Source: Ailanthus altissimus (taxonomy: Eukaryota > Streptophyta > Magnoliopsida > Sapindales > Simaroubaceae). Taken from it: a stretch of DNA of 64,000 bases. The position numbers were made by a program, and so were the translations under genes. Every line of letters starts with the position of its first letter. The stretch's first letter is position 1. The DNA lies in contig OX327711.1 of assembly GCA_946807835.1 (NCBI GenBank), positions 17,333,501 to 17,397,500 on the forward strand, in the 5' to 3' direction. Positions 26,070-37,380 of the stretch are shown here, in pieces. The notes beneath the pieces are model-generated. The model had not been told where the DNA came from. It searched no databases and saw nothing but the letters and a program-made list of their open reading frames with translations.

Positions 26070-26569
26070 TATCACGCCTCAAATATTTTCAAATAATTAT
26101 TCGAACACTTGGCGTATGACAAGATCATCAAAAGAGTATTTAGCCTACAGTGTGTTGCATGGACTTGAGTTTCTATAAGGTCTAATTGACTTGGCTTAAA
26201 GCCACATTTGTGTGGTAGGTGAAAAAATATTTTAGAGATGACATACTTTTTGAGATATTCTTATGGTACCTGACATTTTTAGAATATTCTTTTGTCTATT
26301 CTTCCCTTTAGACGTAGACCATTAAATTAAGTGAATCCTAACCGTCAATTGTATATAATTTTAGCTATAAATAGATGGAGATCTCATTTGTGCAAACCAT
26401 CCTCTAAATACCTCTTAGCTTGTAATTCTCTTTGTTATTAATACAAGAGCATTCTCTCAAACACTTTGTGTTCTTCTTCTTTATCACTTTTTTAGTTTGT
26501 TGGGTTTTAGGCTGCTTAGCACTAGCAAGTGTCTAAGGCTACATGGGTTGAAGAATTAAGTCTGTGACA
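26070..26569 (+). repeat. 5' LTR of the chromovirus
   Basis: Contains the TATA-like GCTATAAATAGATGGAG at about 26363 and ATTAATACAAGAGCATTCTC downstream. First dinucleotide is TA, where the partner LTR has TG. Confidence 0.85.
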
Positions 26570-26596
26570 AGTGGTGTCAGATCGGGTTCAAAGAAG

Positions 26597-27757
26597 ATGG
26601 TGAAGAAAGTTGCTGGATCATTGGAGATTACTGAAGAGAATGGTAGAGACTTTAAAATTAGGAGACATGGGAGTGTTCTACCTAAAAAGTCTGTTAATCC
26701 AAACCATAAACTAGCGGACATGGTTATGAAGCTCGGTGGTACTATAAGCAAGGTGATGGATCGCCTTAGGGAGTTGGAAGAACAAGTTGAGAAGCTCGAG
26801 GTAGGCCTTGATACTTAAGGGGACGAGTTGCGCTCCCTCATCAAAAGCTCAATTGACGAGCATGCTGACAAACAACGGGACTGAATCAAGGCTTTTTAAG
26901 AGAAGGTTTACAATACTATAGATAAAGTTCAAGCCCAATTGAAAAAGCTGTGTAAAGGGTTTGAAACTGTCAAAGAGAACGTGGTGCTGTGCAAGCAAAC
27001 GATCGCTAATAGCATAGCTACTCAAAGTGCGGTGGCTGCACCAAGGGTAAAGCCCCTAAACCAAAGGAGTTTAGCGACAAGCGGGATGCCAAGGAGCTTG
27101 ACAACTTCTTTTGACATATGGAGGGGTACTTCAACGCTATAGGCGTGTGGGACGAACATAAGGTAAGTACAACAACTTTGTACCTTTTCGATCATGCAAT
27201 GGAAAAGCGAGGAGATTCATAAGGGAACCTGCATTATAAACACATAGGAAGAATTGCAATGGGAATTGAAGAGCCAATTCTATCCGAAAAATGTGGCGCA
27301 CGACGCTCACAAGCAGTTAAAGGAGTTGAAACAAACGAAGTCAATTATGGAGTACGTGAAGGAGTACTCTTTGTTAATGTTGCAAATTTGTAACATGAGT
27401 GAGGAGGACTTGTTGTTCAATTTTCTGGACGGGTTACACTTATAGGCTGCCAATGAGTTGAAGCGGCGCAGAGTGCAGAATATATCTGACGCCTTTACAA
27501 TGGTAGAGACGCTCATAGATTACCGCAAGAAAGAAACAGGTAAGTCCAATTATTCTAAACCCAATCACAGTAAGGGTGGGGAAGCCAATGAGTTTCAACC
27601 TCCAGAGAGTAAGGAGGAGAAAAGCAAACTGCCTAAGTGGAATGAGCAAAAATGCAATGGTTATAGAGGTAATGGTCTAAAGACAAGTTGCTTCCTTTGT
27701 GATGGAGACCATTGGGTGAATGATTGTTCGAAGAAACAGGCTTTCAATGTAATGTAC
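26597..27757 (+). pseudogene. gag of the chromovirus (broken)
   Basis: Starts near MVKKVAGSLEITEENGRDFK, followed by a heptad-rich predicted coiled coil (MDRLRELEEQVEKLEVGL). A capsid segment in shifted frames follows (KELDNFF..MEGYFNA at about 27095-27140; ELKQTKSIMEYVKEYSLLM at about 27325). The zinc knuckle is CFLCDGDHWVNDC (27693-27731). In-frame stops at about 26816, 26881, 27112 and 27443 break it. Confidence 0.75.
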
Positions 27758-27837
27758 TAGGCATAAGAGGAGGGCAAATAGAGCTGTATAGGTTGTATAC
27801 AGCTATTTAATTCCCTCAAAGTCAAGCGGCGTGCCAA

Positions 27838-28190
27838 TGGAGACGACACTTATGTACATTAAAGCCTATGTCAATTGTACAACGACTCAAGTGTTGGTTG
27901 ATACGGGCGCTACGTATAACTTCATCAAGCATGCAGAAGTGGAGTGCTCGGGCTTTTATGTAGAGAAATGAGAAGGATACCTCAAGTCCATGAATGTGAG
28001 AGCCAAGTTGTTAGATGGGGTGGTTCAAGAAGCTGAAATCCACCTAGGAAAATGGCATGGCAAGGTAAAGTTTTCAATAACACCTCTCGATGATTTTGAT
28101 GTGGTGCTAGGTATGGAGTTCTTGCGACAGTATAATGTGGTGCTACTTCCTCAACACAACTACATGTGTATTTTAGAGGAAGGACCTTGA
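27838..28190 (+). pseudogene. Retropepsin of the chromovirus (broken)
   Basis: Reads VLVDTGATYNFI (catalytic DTGA, about 27894-27930) and, after a stop near 27969, the flap-to-C-terminal region VKFSITPLDDFDVVLGMEFL (about 28068-28127), a standard gypsy protease pair of motifs. The downstream frame continues to about 28650 with RT-entry-like linker wording and more stops. Confidence 0.8.
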
Positions 28191-28679
28191 ATGATACCGT
28201 TAATAGACAAGCCCAATGGTGGGCGATCTAAGCCAAATGCCAAGGTCTTTTTGGTAATGCAACTAAGAAAAGATGTTGAGTGCAAATGAGGTTTACATTC
28301 AGCCACAACAACGGGGATGAATGATACGGTAAAAGGAGGCAAGGATGATATACCGAAGGACATTGTGGAAGTATTCCGTGAGCATAAAAGGGTCATGATT
28401 GCTACTTTACCGGAAGAATCGCCTTCAAGAGAAGAAATTGAGGGCAAGTTGGAGCCTGAGATTACGCTTCCAACAATAGTGCCGATGCCTTAATCGGAGA
28501 TGGGAGAGTTGTGGGGCCAGCTCAAGGAGTTAACGGATGCGGGTGTCATCTAACAATCCAAGGAGTCACACAATGTGCATTTGAAGCACAAGAAGTATGT
28601 CAAAGACAAGCAGTGGGGTGTCAAGTATAACGCGAGGGTGCGGGGGACTTGGTGATAGAGATGATACTTCTACCATAAT

Positions 28680-29082
28680 GCAAGTCAGCATACCCACATC
28701 ACAAGATCCTTGATCATGGAGATAAGGTGCCAAGGGTTATTGCAAAAAAAGTTGGTAATGTCTCGCATAAGGTAGATATACTTTTGAGACAGCGACAGTG
28801 GCTATATCTGGTGCATTCCGCAAGCTGTTAGAAGTATTACTGTAGAGGTACGGAAGGTACACTGTGTGAGCCACACAATTAAGAACCTTTGAAAAATTCC
28901 ACACATTATGACAGGGAGGAGAAACTCAGAACGAGCCTTGAGCACTTTGTCGAGTGGAATTGGTTGTCTGATGGGAGAGCATGCTTGAGACACGAAAGCA
29001 CACAGCCAAAGTTTGAAGAATGGGGTGCGCAAGTTTCAGCAAAAACACGACGAGGGCATTGCGTGAATTTGGTGGAGGAGAA
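28680..29082 (+). pseudogene. Chromodomain-like remnant of the chromovirus
   Basis: After the RT-integrase deletion the sequence encodes LRTSLEHFVEWNWLSDGRACLRHESTQPKFEEW. The W.. spacing and the 'LEH.VEWKGL' style core resemble the C-terminal chromodomain of plant chromoviruses. No intact frame. Confidence 0.5.
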
Positions 29083-29583
29083 TGTCATACCCAAAATGTT
29101 CTCAAGCAATTATTTGAACACTTAGCGCATGACAAGACCTCTAAGAGAATATTTGGCCTATAGTGTATTGCATGGGCTTGAGTTATTAGAAGACTCAATT
29201 GACTTGGGTTAAGGCTACATTTGTGTGAAAGTGAGAGAATACTCTAGAGATGATATATTCTTTAGGATATTCTTGTAGTAGGTGGTATATTTGGAATAGT
29301 TTTTTTTGTATATTCTTCTCTTTAGATGTGGACCATTAAATTAAGTAAATCACAATCATCCATTGTATATAGCTTTAGCTATAAATAGATAGAGTTCTTA
29401 TTTAAGTAAACCATCCTTTAAATACTTCTTAACTTGTAATTCTCTTTGTTATTAATACAAGAGCATTCTCTCAAATACTTTGTATTCTTCTTCTTCATCT
29501 TTTTCTTAATTTGCTAGGTTTTAGGCTGTTTAGCACTAACAAATGTCTAAGGTCGCACGGGTTGCAGAATTAAGTCTGTGACA
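29083..29583 (+). repeat. 3' LTR of the chromovirus
   Basis: Starts TGTCATACCC and ends CTGTGACA; collinear with 26070-26569, including GCTATAAATAGATAGAG. Confidence 0.85.
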
Positions 29584-29716
29584 TTATCTTAGATACATCA
29601 TTGCTGTTGTATTGGTAAAGTTAGGGTTGTGAGACTGTTCTGCTTCTTTAAGTCTTGGGCCTAATAGGCTTAAGCCTTTGATGCATAGTCCTTGATCCAT
29701 TTCCAACATTTCAATA
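29584..29716 (-). repeat. 3' LTR of copia element 3, part 2
   Basis: Continues the LTR after the chromovirus insertion and matches 36780-36910 of the 5' LTR. Confidence 0.8.
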
Positions 29717-29739
29717 TTCCTTTTCAAGCTTAATTTTCT

Positions 29740-30700
29740 TGGCTAAACTAAGCATTTAGCTTGCTTCTTAAATGATAAAATCTGTCTAAGTTGAGGGAAT
29801 TGGTTAAAATTTCTACAAGTTTATTCAAGCTAGAAACAAAGTTGAATTTTAGTTTTGCCTCTTATAAAGTAAATGTTAATTTCAATATGTTTAGTCTTGA
29901 TATGGTAAACTAGGTTTAAGGTTAAGGGGTTGCACTTAGATGATTTGTCTATATCACTGGTGTATTTTCCTTATTTAGCTTTAATTCTTGATGAGTGACA
30001 TGTTTAGTTGATTTGAGCACTTTACTTTGTTAAAGCCCTATATTCTGATTCTACACTTGATTTAGCAACAACTTATTGCTTCTTTGAGCTCTAAGATTTT
30101 GGGCTTTATCCAAAGAACAAAGATAACCCTCAACTAACCTTTTGTCATCTATATCACATCCCTAATCTACATTTAAAAATGCAACTAATTCAAATGATTT
30201 TGGTTTCTTGAGTTCCATGCCATAATCTAGGATTTCTATAAGACATCTTAAGACTTTTTTTTACAATAAATCCAATGTGCAAAGGGATTATTCAAAAACT
30301 GACTTAATTTGTTGACTATAAATACTAAATCTGACCTAGTTAGTGTAACATACTAAAGGTTCCAATAACACTTCTATAAAGGGTTGAATTGTTGAAACTC
30401 TTTCTATTCTGTTTAGTCAATTTGGTGCCTATACTCAGTGCTATGAGACTATATAGTTTGGCATGTTGGTTTTGTTAAAAGATCATCAATATATTTAGAT
30501 TATGATAAAAAAAAATTAAGTTTTATAACTTGTTAACTTCTATTCCAAGGAAAAAGTGTAGCCCACTAAGATCTTTGAGTGTATAGCTTAAGATTAAGTT
30601 ATTTATTAGCTCTTGAGCTGTTTCATTACTTCTTTAAGTAACTATTATGTCGTTAACATAAAATCATCATCAGAATCAGGTCTTGTTTGTCTTTTTTATG

Positions 30701-30735
<35 letters not shown>

Positions 30736-31573
30736 CTGACTTTATTCCCTTAAATCCCTAACTCATTATAAGTCCTTTAACTTGTCAAACCAGGCTTTTG
30801 GAGCCTGTTTCAACCTATAAAGTTCTTTCTTCAACTTGCAAACAAATCATGGTATTTTTGCATCTTTTTAACCTTCAGGCTAGTTCATGTAAATTTCTTC
30901 TGTCAGTTCACAATTAAGAAAGGCATTATTTATGTCAATCTATTCATTTTTACACTCAATCATAAGAGCTAAAGTCAAGACAATTCTAATTATGCTTCAC
31001 TACTAGATTGAAGGGTTTAGTAAATCTAACCCATGTGTATAATGAAAGCCTTTAACTACAAGTTTTGCCTTAAATCTTTTTATTGTACCATCAACTTTGT
31101 GTTTGATTTTGTAAATTCATTTATTTCCTACAATTTTCATTTATGACATGTAAGGAATCAAGGTCCAATATTGGTTTCTAATGATGGCATTGTACTCTTC
31201 TTGCATTGTATCTCTTTAATTTTTCTCTTAAAGAGTTACCTAAATAAATTCTAGTATGGATTAAGGATTTGGATTCGTGCTCATGTACACTTTAGCTTTG
31301 AATGTACCATTCTTATCCCTTGTAATTATAGGGTGAATGGACAAAGAGTTTTTATGTTATTGTTATTAGATTGTGTGTCTTAGTTGTATCTTAGTCTTGT
31401 GTGTTTAGGGACTCAATGTTTTGAGTTTCTCGGCATTAGTCTTCATTTAATTCTTTGTATTGTAAGGAACTAGAGGTGTTGGTAGTTTCTGATAAATTGC
31501 CTATAAAGAGTTCATTATCAACTACACATGACCTAGTATTGTTTAACTTAAGTGAGATTTCTAGGTAGATGAA
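29740..31573 (-). pseudogene. RT / RNase H region of copia element 3 (broken)
   Basis: The minus strand encodes scattered RT segments. The expected YVDD box is at about 30655 and reads YVND in one frame. Stops and frameshifts are frequent, and no segment longer than about 60 codons remains open. Confidence 0.6.
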
Positions 31574-32959
31574 TGATAAGGGCAAATTTGTCATATATTT
31601 TCTCATATTTTTATTATTGATATTTTATGATTTTATGAGAATAGATGGCTATTTATGTGCATTATTGTTATTTATAGGGACTTGAACTCTCTTTAAAGAA
31701 AGAATGCAAAAGGAGCAAAAATAGGGACTAAAATGCAAAGTTTTCAAAATATGTGTCCATCGCCCCAGCGCCACAAGGATTTTCGCCCCAGCACTGAAAT
31801 AGTGATCGAAATAAGAAAAACGACCTGCTTAAGTCGCGTTTAGCACCCCAGCGCCAAAGAGTCACCGCGCCAGCGACACTTCATCGCCCCAGCGCCAAGA
31901 TACCACCGCTCCCGCGGTAATAGCTTTTTCACGCGTCGCCCCAACGACAACTGCATAGCGTGCCAGCGGTAGTGCGAGTCCTAGTCTGATGAGAATTGAG
32001 ATTTTCAAGCTCATATCAATCCCTATAAAAAGCCACTCGTTCCCAACCTTTAAGAATAATCGAGAGAGACCAGAGAAGAACCTAGAGCAAGAAAAAGAGA
32101 ACTTAGAGCAGTTCAAGAATCCAGAGCAACATCAATCAAGAGCAATTCGACGTCTACATCAGTTTGCGATTGATTGTAGCATGTTTTATTTTTATTTTTA
32201 TTGCTGTAATTCTCTTGTAGCTATGAACTAATTTATTTTCTAAGGTTAATATTTGAACTCAATATGTGCGCTTAAATTGCCATATCTTTTAGTATTTAAT
32301 AAACTTAGTCATTTATTATTTAAATTACTTGTGTTTAATGCTTCAATATATCTGGCCAATATATGGTGAATGAGTTGGTAATATTTTGATAAACTTGAAA
32401 GAGGAATCAATATATTTAGACCTAGGTAATTTGATGCATGATTGTAGAGTAATATTCAATGTTGCATATGCAAGTTTCAATTTAGGATAGGAATATACCT
32501 AGTTGGCATGTATGATCAATAAGACTTAATCTTAATGAATCTTAGTTTATTACAAGTACCATAGGAATATAGGTATTTGGTAAATTAGGGTATACTTGCA
32601 TGTCCTTGGAAGAGGCTTGTGAATACATTAGCGTCTTGATCAATAATAAAGATTAAATGAGTTAAATATTAGAAGATTAATCATTAGAAAACATATTGAG
32701 GGATAATATTAATCATAGGTTTTCTCTACATTGCTATCACTTAAGTTTCTTTGCATTGTGTTTTGCTTTTATATTTCTTACATTCATTCTTAGATTTTTA
32801 TTTATCTGAATAGTTATTAGGAAGATATAATTTTAGTAATTGGTTAAAAAGAAAACATTATCCCTGTGGGTTCGACATCCGACTTATTTAGTCTCTTTAT
32901 TACTTGCATACGATAGTGTATACTTGCACTTAATTTTATGATATAGAAATATCGCATCA
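31574..32959 (+). mobile_element. Gypsy-type solo LTR (1386 bp) inside copia element 3
   Basis: Starts TGATAAGGGC, ends CGCATCA, and is flanked by ATGAA on both sides (31569-31573 and 32960-32964), an exact 5-bp target duplication. Near the right end, CCCTGTGGGTTCGACATCC followed by TTGCATACGATAGTGTA resembles the 3' end of Tat/Athila-class LTRs, giving plus orientation. It carries a GC-rich island of 'CCCCAGCGCC' phrases (about 31755-31970). It interrupts the integrase-RT region of the host copia. Confidence 0.9.
31755..31970. repeat. Repeated CCCCAGCGCC-type island in the gypsy solo LTR
   Basis: At least four near copies of CGCCCCAGCGCCA or CACCCCAGCGCCA, plus related CGCGCCAGCGACA and CGCCCCAACGACA, in about 200 bp. 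Confidence 0.8.
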
Positions 32960-32964
32960 ATGAA

Positions 32965-34286
32965 TAATGACTCAGGGTTATAGATTTAGCAAAAGTGTCT
33001 GAATGATTAGTCTTGAACTCATAATTTGAATGAAACATAAAGGACTTTTTATTGCAGTAAAGATCCTTTGTGAAGAATACTGATAAACATACCCTTTGTC
33101 TTTATAACTATACCTTACGAAGACACATTTTGAGGTATGGAAGTCGAACTTGTTTCTGTTGTATAGTCTTGAAAATGGATAACACTCACATCTATAGGTT
33201 TATATTAAGAAGTAGTTTGGTAAGTGTCCAAAAAGTCTTTCATATGATAACATGTTTCTCAATTTTGAAGATGATAACTTATTTATGAGATATACAGGTA
33301 TATGTATAGCTTCCCATTAATATCTAGGATGCATGTTAACTTATGCAAGCAAGGTAAGTGCTATTTAGTTAGATATCTGGTGAGTGTCTAAAAGTCTTTC
33401 ATATAGTGACATGTTTTTCAATTTTTTAAATGGTAGCTTATTTATAAGATAAGCAGTCGTATGTACAACTTTCCACTATTATCTAAGAATTATGTTAGCT
33501 TATCAAGCAAGGTAAGTAATATTTTAGTTAGATGCCTATGTTTTCTCTCAACCTTTTCATTTTTGTATTTACGTGCACAAGAATATCTTTGATTAATTCC
33601 CTTAAGTTTCAGATAGTTTTTAAAAGTCCTAAATTATTCTTATATATTACCGTGAAGTGTTTTAACTTTATGATTTGTGAGGATTCTAACTTATTGGTTA
33701 ATGGAACGATCCAAGTAAAGTTTGTGTCACCATCAACTATGGCCATGTAGTATATATATCCTTTATTGGATGGCGTAGAGGTAAGTCCCCAAAGGTCAAT
33801 GTGCACAAGTTCAAAAGAATTCTTGGTCTTGGTTTATATTTCTTTGAAATCTATTTATGCATCTTGCCATATTGACAAGTTGAGCAGAAAGAAATTTCAA
33901 TTTTTGTAGTATTTTTATTATTATCAAAGAGATTTATAGATTTGGATTGAACTTCCTTAAGAACTATTATATTTGGATGTTATAATCTTTTATGTAAGAT
34001 TTTTAACTCATGACTAGGTATCAAGGTGTTAATTTGCATTTCTTCATTTAGCTTTAAACTTTGGGATGGACTCGTATCAAAGATACTAAGACAAAATGAG
34101 TACAAAGACTCGGGACTGATAGTTATTGTAGTAACATTTCTTGAAGACTTTTGACTTAAACATAAACTTGAATGACTTAAAGATTAGTATGAACTACTAC
34201 TGATAAAGACCCCTTTCAGCCACTTCTAAAAGCACTGCATTCCCGTATTTTTTGTCCTTCACAACACATTAGGATTTGTCAAATTC
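32965..34286 (-). pseudogene. Integrase region of copia element 3 (broken)
   Basis: The segment 33806-33609 reads HIDLWGLTSTPSNKGYIYYM then VDGDTNFTWIVPLTNKLE, matching the first two catalytic-aspartate blocks of copia integrase. A duplication of about 160 bp (33216-33535) and several stops disrupt the rest. Confidence 0.75.
33216..33535. repeat. Tandem duplication, unit about 160 bp, in the copia 3 integrase
   Basis: Units start at about 33216 and 33376. Both contain GTCTTTCATAT, ACATGTTT.TCAATTTT and AAGCAAGGTAAGT in the same order, with some 20% differences by eye. Confidence 0.8.
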
Positions 34287-34291
34287 CACAA

Positions 34292-35306
34292 TGTTAAGGA
34301 ATATCAAGCCGTGCACTTAAATCTGACACCCCTATGGCATCAACTAAGCCACAACTTTGATACCCTTTGCGCAGCGAAAAACTATAAAGCACACCATAAG
34401 CAAGAACACATAAGATTAACACACCAATAAAGATAAACAAACCAATCACAAGACACAAGATATACGTGGTTCGGCCCAAATTGCCTACGTCCACGGAGGA
34501 TCCATGATCCAACTTCTTCCCATTGAAATAGATCACAAAGTATCTTCTTACATCATCAATGATCCCACAAGACCCCTTAGTATCTCCCATAGAGACCTCT
34601 AAGCATCTACCCTTGATCACTATGACTCCCTAAGACCTCTTCGTATCTCCTCATAAGAGATTTTTACAAGAAACATAAGAATAGCCTGAGCATCTAAGCC
34701 TAAAGGATCTATGGTGTTTCTCTTTTATTCACTCAAAGAACCTAAAGAAGAAACCACCCCCCAAGGTTACACCCTAGTGCACCACGCACTTAGTGCCTAC
34801 CTAGCTCCTCTATTCTCTCTTATGGTTACATCTTGAAACCTTAGATGATTCCTTAATCAATGGTTTACAAGTGTTTATATAGGGTATATTTCGTGCCTAC
34901 AAACCCTATTCCTTGTTGGAGTAAGAGTCCACTTGTTTTGGAAGTCCAAAACTTCCCAAAACTTGAAATCCCGAGCCAAAACGGACTTCTCCATGCATTC
35001 TGGCGCTGCGGCGCTCGTCCCTGGGCGCCGTAGCGCTGTCCCTTCTCGCGTCCAGCGCTGCAGCACTGAGGACCCAGCGCTGCAGCGCTGGTCTTCTGTT
35101 TTGAGCGCCGCGGCGCTGGAAGCTGCCCGCGATTCCTTCTTTTCCTTCGCGTCTTTAAGTCCCATTTCACTTCCCTTTTCGTGTCCCACACGTCCTAGAC
35201 TTCTCCATACGTGTCCTACACGTTCTAGACTTCTTGTGACTCTCCACTTTGGTATTCATCTCAATTCTTGTCCAACCAAGATTGTTGAATCACCAATTTT
35301 CCAACA
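34292..35306 (-). mobile_element. Copia-type solo LTR, copy C (1015 bp), inside copia element 3
   Basis: On the minus strand starts TGTTGGAAAATTGGTGATTC and ends ATTCCTTAACA. CACAA is present on both sides (34287-34291 and 35307-35311), an exact 5-bp target duplication. It belongs with copies A, B and D, sharing GGTTCGGCCCAAATTGCCTA (plus strand) and the promoter-like ATATAAACACTTGTAAACCA. It has the best-preserved AGCGCT palindrome island (35000-35120). Confidence 0.92.
35000..35120. repeat. AGCGCT palindrome island in LTR copy C
   Basis: Five phrases of about 16 bp, such as CAGCGCTGCAGCGCTG, each nearly or exactly self-complementary, in a 120-bp stretch. The proline/arginine-rich reading frames here are shadows of this repeat. 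Confidence 0.85.
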
Positions 35307-35319
35307 CACAACAATATCA

Positions 35320-36480
35320 TTATTATTGACTAGTTTAGATATATTGATGAGAGTTTTAGTGATAATTGGTACAAGTAAAGTTTCATTTAGGTATAGGTAT
35401 TTATGGATTGTGTTATGTAGTTAGCCAAGTGTATTCAATATTTGTAATAAACAAGTTATGTCTATTATCTACTGTAAGTTTTAGATTTCTCATGGATTTT
35501 GTTGTTGAGCTTCAAGTTGTGCAAGTTGTTAGTGACATGGTTAGTTGCTTCACTGTTAACGTACCGAGATGAATCCTCTTCATTTCCAATTGCTGCAACA
35601 TAATCCTTCTTTGGTTAGTAGTTTCCATTCACTATTGGTACAAATCTTTCTTAAAATGTGCTAGCACTCCATAAAACTATGATTGGGCCTAAATCAAATT
35701 TGACATACAATATTTGAATCTTTGTTACCAATTTCTTGAGTTTTTTCTTTATTTTAAAAGTTTTCAATATTTGAGTAGTTCTTGTATGATCCATTATTTT
35801 GAGAGTTTGAGATATGAAAGTTTCTTCCTTTTACATTTCCCTGGTAGCTCTTATTTTAGTTCCAATTGGTTTGTACAAAGTTGGCATTGAAGTTTTTTTT
35901 GTGCTTTATAAAGATCTTTAGTTGAACTATGTTCCAATTTATGTTCTTGGTTGAGTAGCAGTGCACATATTTCAAGTAATGATAATTTGTCAACCCTTGA
36001 AGTGACACTCACTTAGACGAGATCAGATGCATTTCCCAAACCACCAAGTATGTAGTACATTAGTTCATCATTTGTCATTACACACTTAGCATATCTAAGA
36101 GCTTCAGCTAAGTCATTTATTTTTATATAATACTAAGTGATGGTCATAAACCCTTTTTTGATAGTTTGAATAAAACACTTTAGATGCACGAGTCTTGCCT
36201 TAAGTGTAAGGTAAACAAGCTTTCAAGAGTTGTTTAAAGTTTGTATGAATTTAAGCATTCAATGACTACTCCCAACATTCCTTTAGACAATAAGATAGTA
36301 ACTAGCTTATTAAATTCTAGTCTTGTCTTAGCCAAACCTAAAACTTTGAATTTTCAATAATGATGATAATGTTGTCATCATCCACAGTGAGAGTTGAGAA
36401 TACAAATGAGTTCATTGGCATGCTATTTTGTTAGATTGTAATAGTGGTGTTTGTTGATGTGTTTCGTGTCATTGAGCTTG
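35320..36480 (-). pseudogene. gag and protease region of copia element 3 (broken)
   Basis: Just inside the primer-binding site on the minus strand, fragments of gag can be read. They include a zinc-knuckle remnant with CQI, FRPNHS and MEC in order (about 35720-35670), in which one cysteine position is a stop codon. No long frame survives. Confidence 0.5.
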
Positions 36481-36508
36481 ATGCCATTTGAGTATGGCTT
36501 TAATACCA

Positions 36509-36910
36509 AGTTAAACAGGGGTTATAATGATTATATTGTATTCATTAAGCAATGTAACCGTGTATACTCTATACAAGAACGAATGAAATATGTACATGAA
36601 CTTTACTACTTTAATTTGCTATTCAAGTTATAAACATTGCCCTAGCTCTAAGCATTTATCTTGTACTGTCCTGAATCTAAGCCATTCGATTTATATTGAT
36701 TGTACTTCAATAACTAAGATCATTTCAACACACGATTGAGCCTTCCTCAGTTACTTCCTACGCTAGTCTGCCTACCTCCGATGTATCACCGATGGTGTAG
36801 TTGCATTTACCGAAGTTATTAGCTGTGAGATTCCTCTACTCCTTCAAGTTTTGGGCCTAATGGGCTTGAGCCCTTTATATAGTCTTTGATTCATGTCTAG
36901 CATTTCAACA
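36509..36910 (-). repeat. 5' LTR of copia element 3
   Basis: On the minus strand starts TGTTGAAATGCTAGACATG. Shares with the split 3' LTR the phrases GGGCCTAATGGGCTTGAGCC / GGGCCTAATAGGCTTAAGCC and AAGCCATTCGAT. Confidence 0.85.
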
Positions 36911-37267
36911 TTCTCTTTTCAGGCTATGCGAATAGTTGTTTCTCAGTACCCAATCATAAGTGTTATTCCTCCATAATTTTTTTTAAAAAAAATTTATTCC
37001 CTCCTATGCTAGGTGATTAAAACAAAATTACATATTAGAAAAAAAAATATATAGACTAAAATACATTTTAAAGTGCAAATCTATAAAATATGACAATTGA
37101 AATTTAATTAAAAATAGTTTGTAAAAAAATTATTAATTATATTTTATAAATTTATATTAAAAAATATATGAACATTCGCACTTAAAAATATTTTTATGTT
37201 AAAATTCTTTTAAGTTAGTCACAATTTCATACAAGATATTAAAAAAGTACTGGAGGCACCACCCCCT

Positions 37268-37380
37268 AATAAAAACACTCAAAAAGGAAAAAAATTATGA
37301 GGAGGTTTTTGGAGACAATCCATTTCAATAAAGACACTCAAAAGGAAAAAATTTTGAGGAGAATCTTGGAATCTATCCAT
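37268..37380. repeat. Tandem duplication, unit about 56 bp
   Basis: AATAAAAACACTCAAAAAGG and AATAAAGACACTCAAAAGG start the two units. Both continue through a GAGGAG block to AATCCAT / TATCCAT. Confidence 0.75.

Larger units (their letters stand above)
26070..29583 (+). mobile_element. Deleted Ty3/gypsy chromovirus (no RT or integrase)
   Basis: LTRs 26070-26569 (500 bp) and 29083-29583 (501 bp), both ending AAGTCTGTGACA. The primer-binding site is TGGTGTCAGATCGGG after the first LTR and the polypurine tract GGTGGAGGAGAA comes before the second. The interior is only 2.5 kb and holds gag, protease and a chromodomain-like remnant. RT, RNase H and integrase are absent, so it could move only with help in trans. 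It sits in the 3' LTR of copia element 3. Confidence 0.85.
25800..36910 (-). mobile_element. Ty1/copia retrotransposon 3, split by three later insertions
   Basis: The 5' LTR is 36509-36910 (402 bp). The 3' LTR is 25800-26069 plus 29584-29716 (403 bp together), interrupted by a chromovirus. The primer-binding site TTGGTATTAAAGCC lies just below 36509, and the polypurine tract CTTGAAAAGGAA lies above 29716. Interior coding on the minus strand is gag, protease, integrase, RT, with a gypsy-type solo LTR (31574-32959) and a copia-type solo LTR (34292-35306) inserted. Removing the three insertions leaves a copia of about 5.2 kb. All frames are broken. Confidence 0.85.

Noticed and set aside
31574..32116. 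GC-repeat array at 31.75-31.97 kb as a CRISPR-like array
   Set aside because: Units are irregular, lack constant-length spacers and lie inside a eukaryotic LTR.
34865..35424. Arginine/proline-rich reading frames on both strands
   Set aside because: They fall entirely in solo LTR copy C and reflect its GCGC repeat island.
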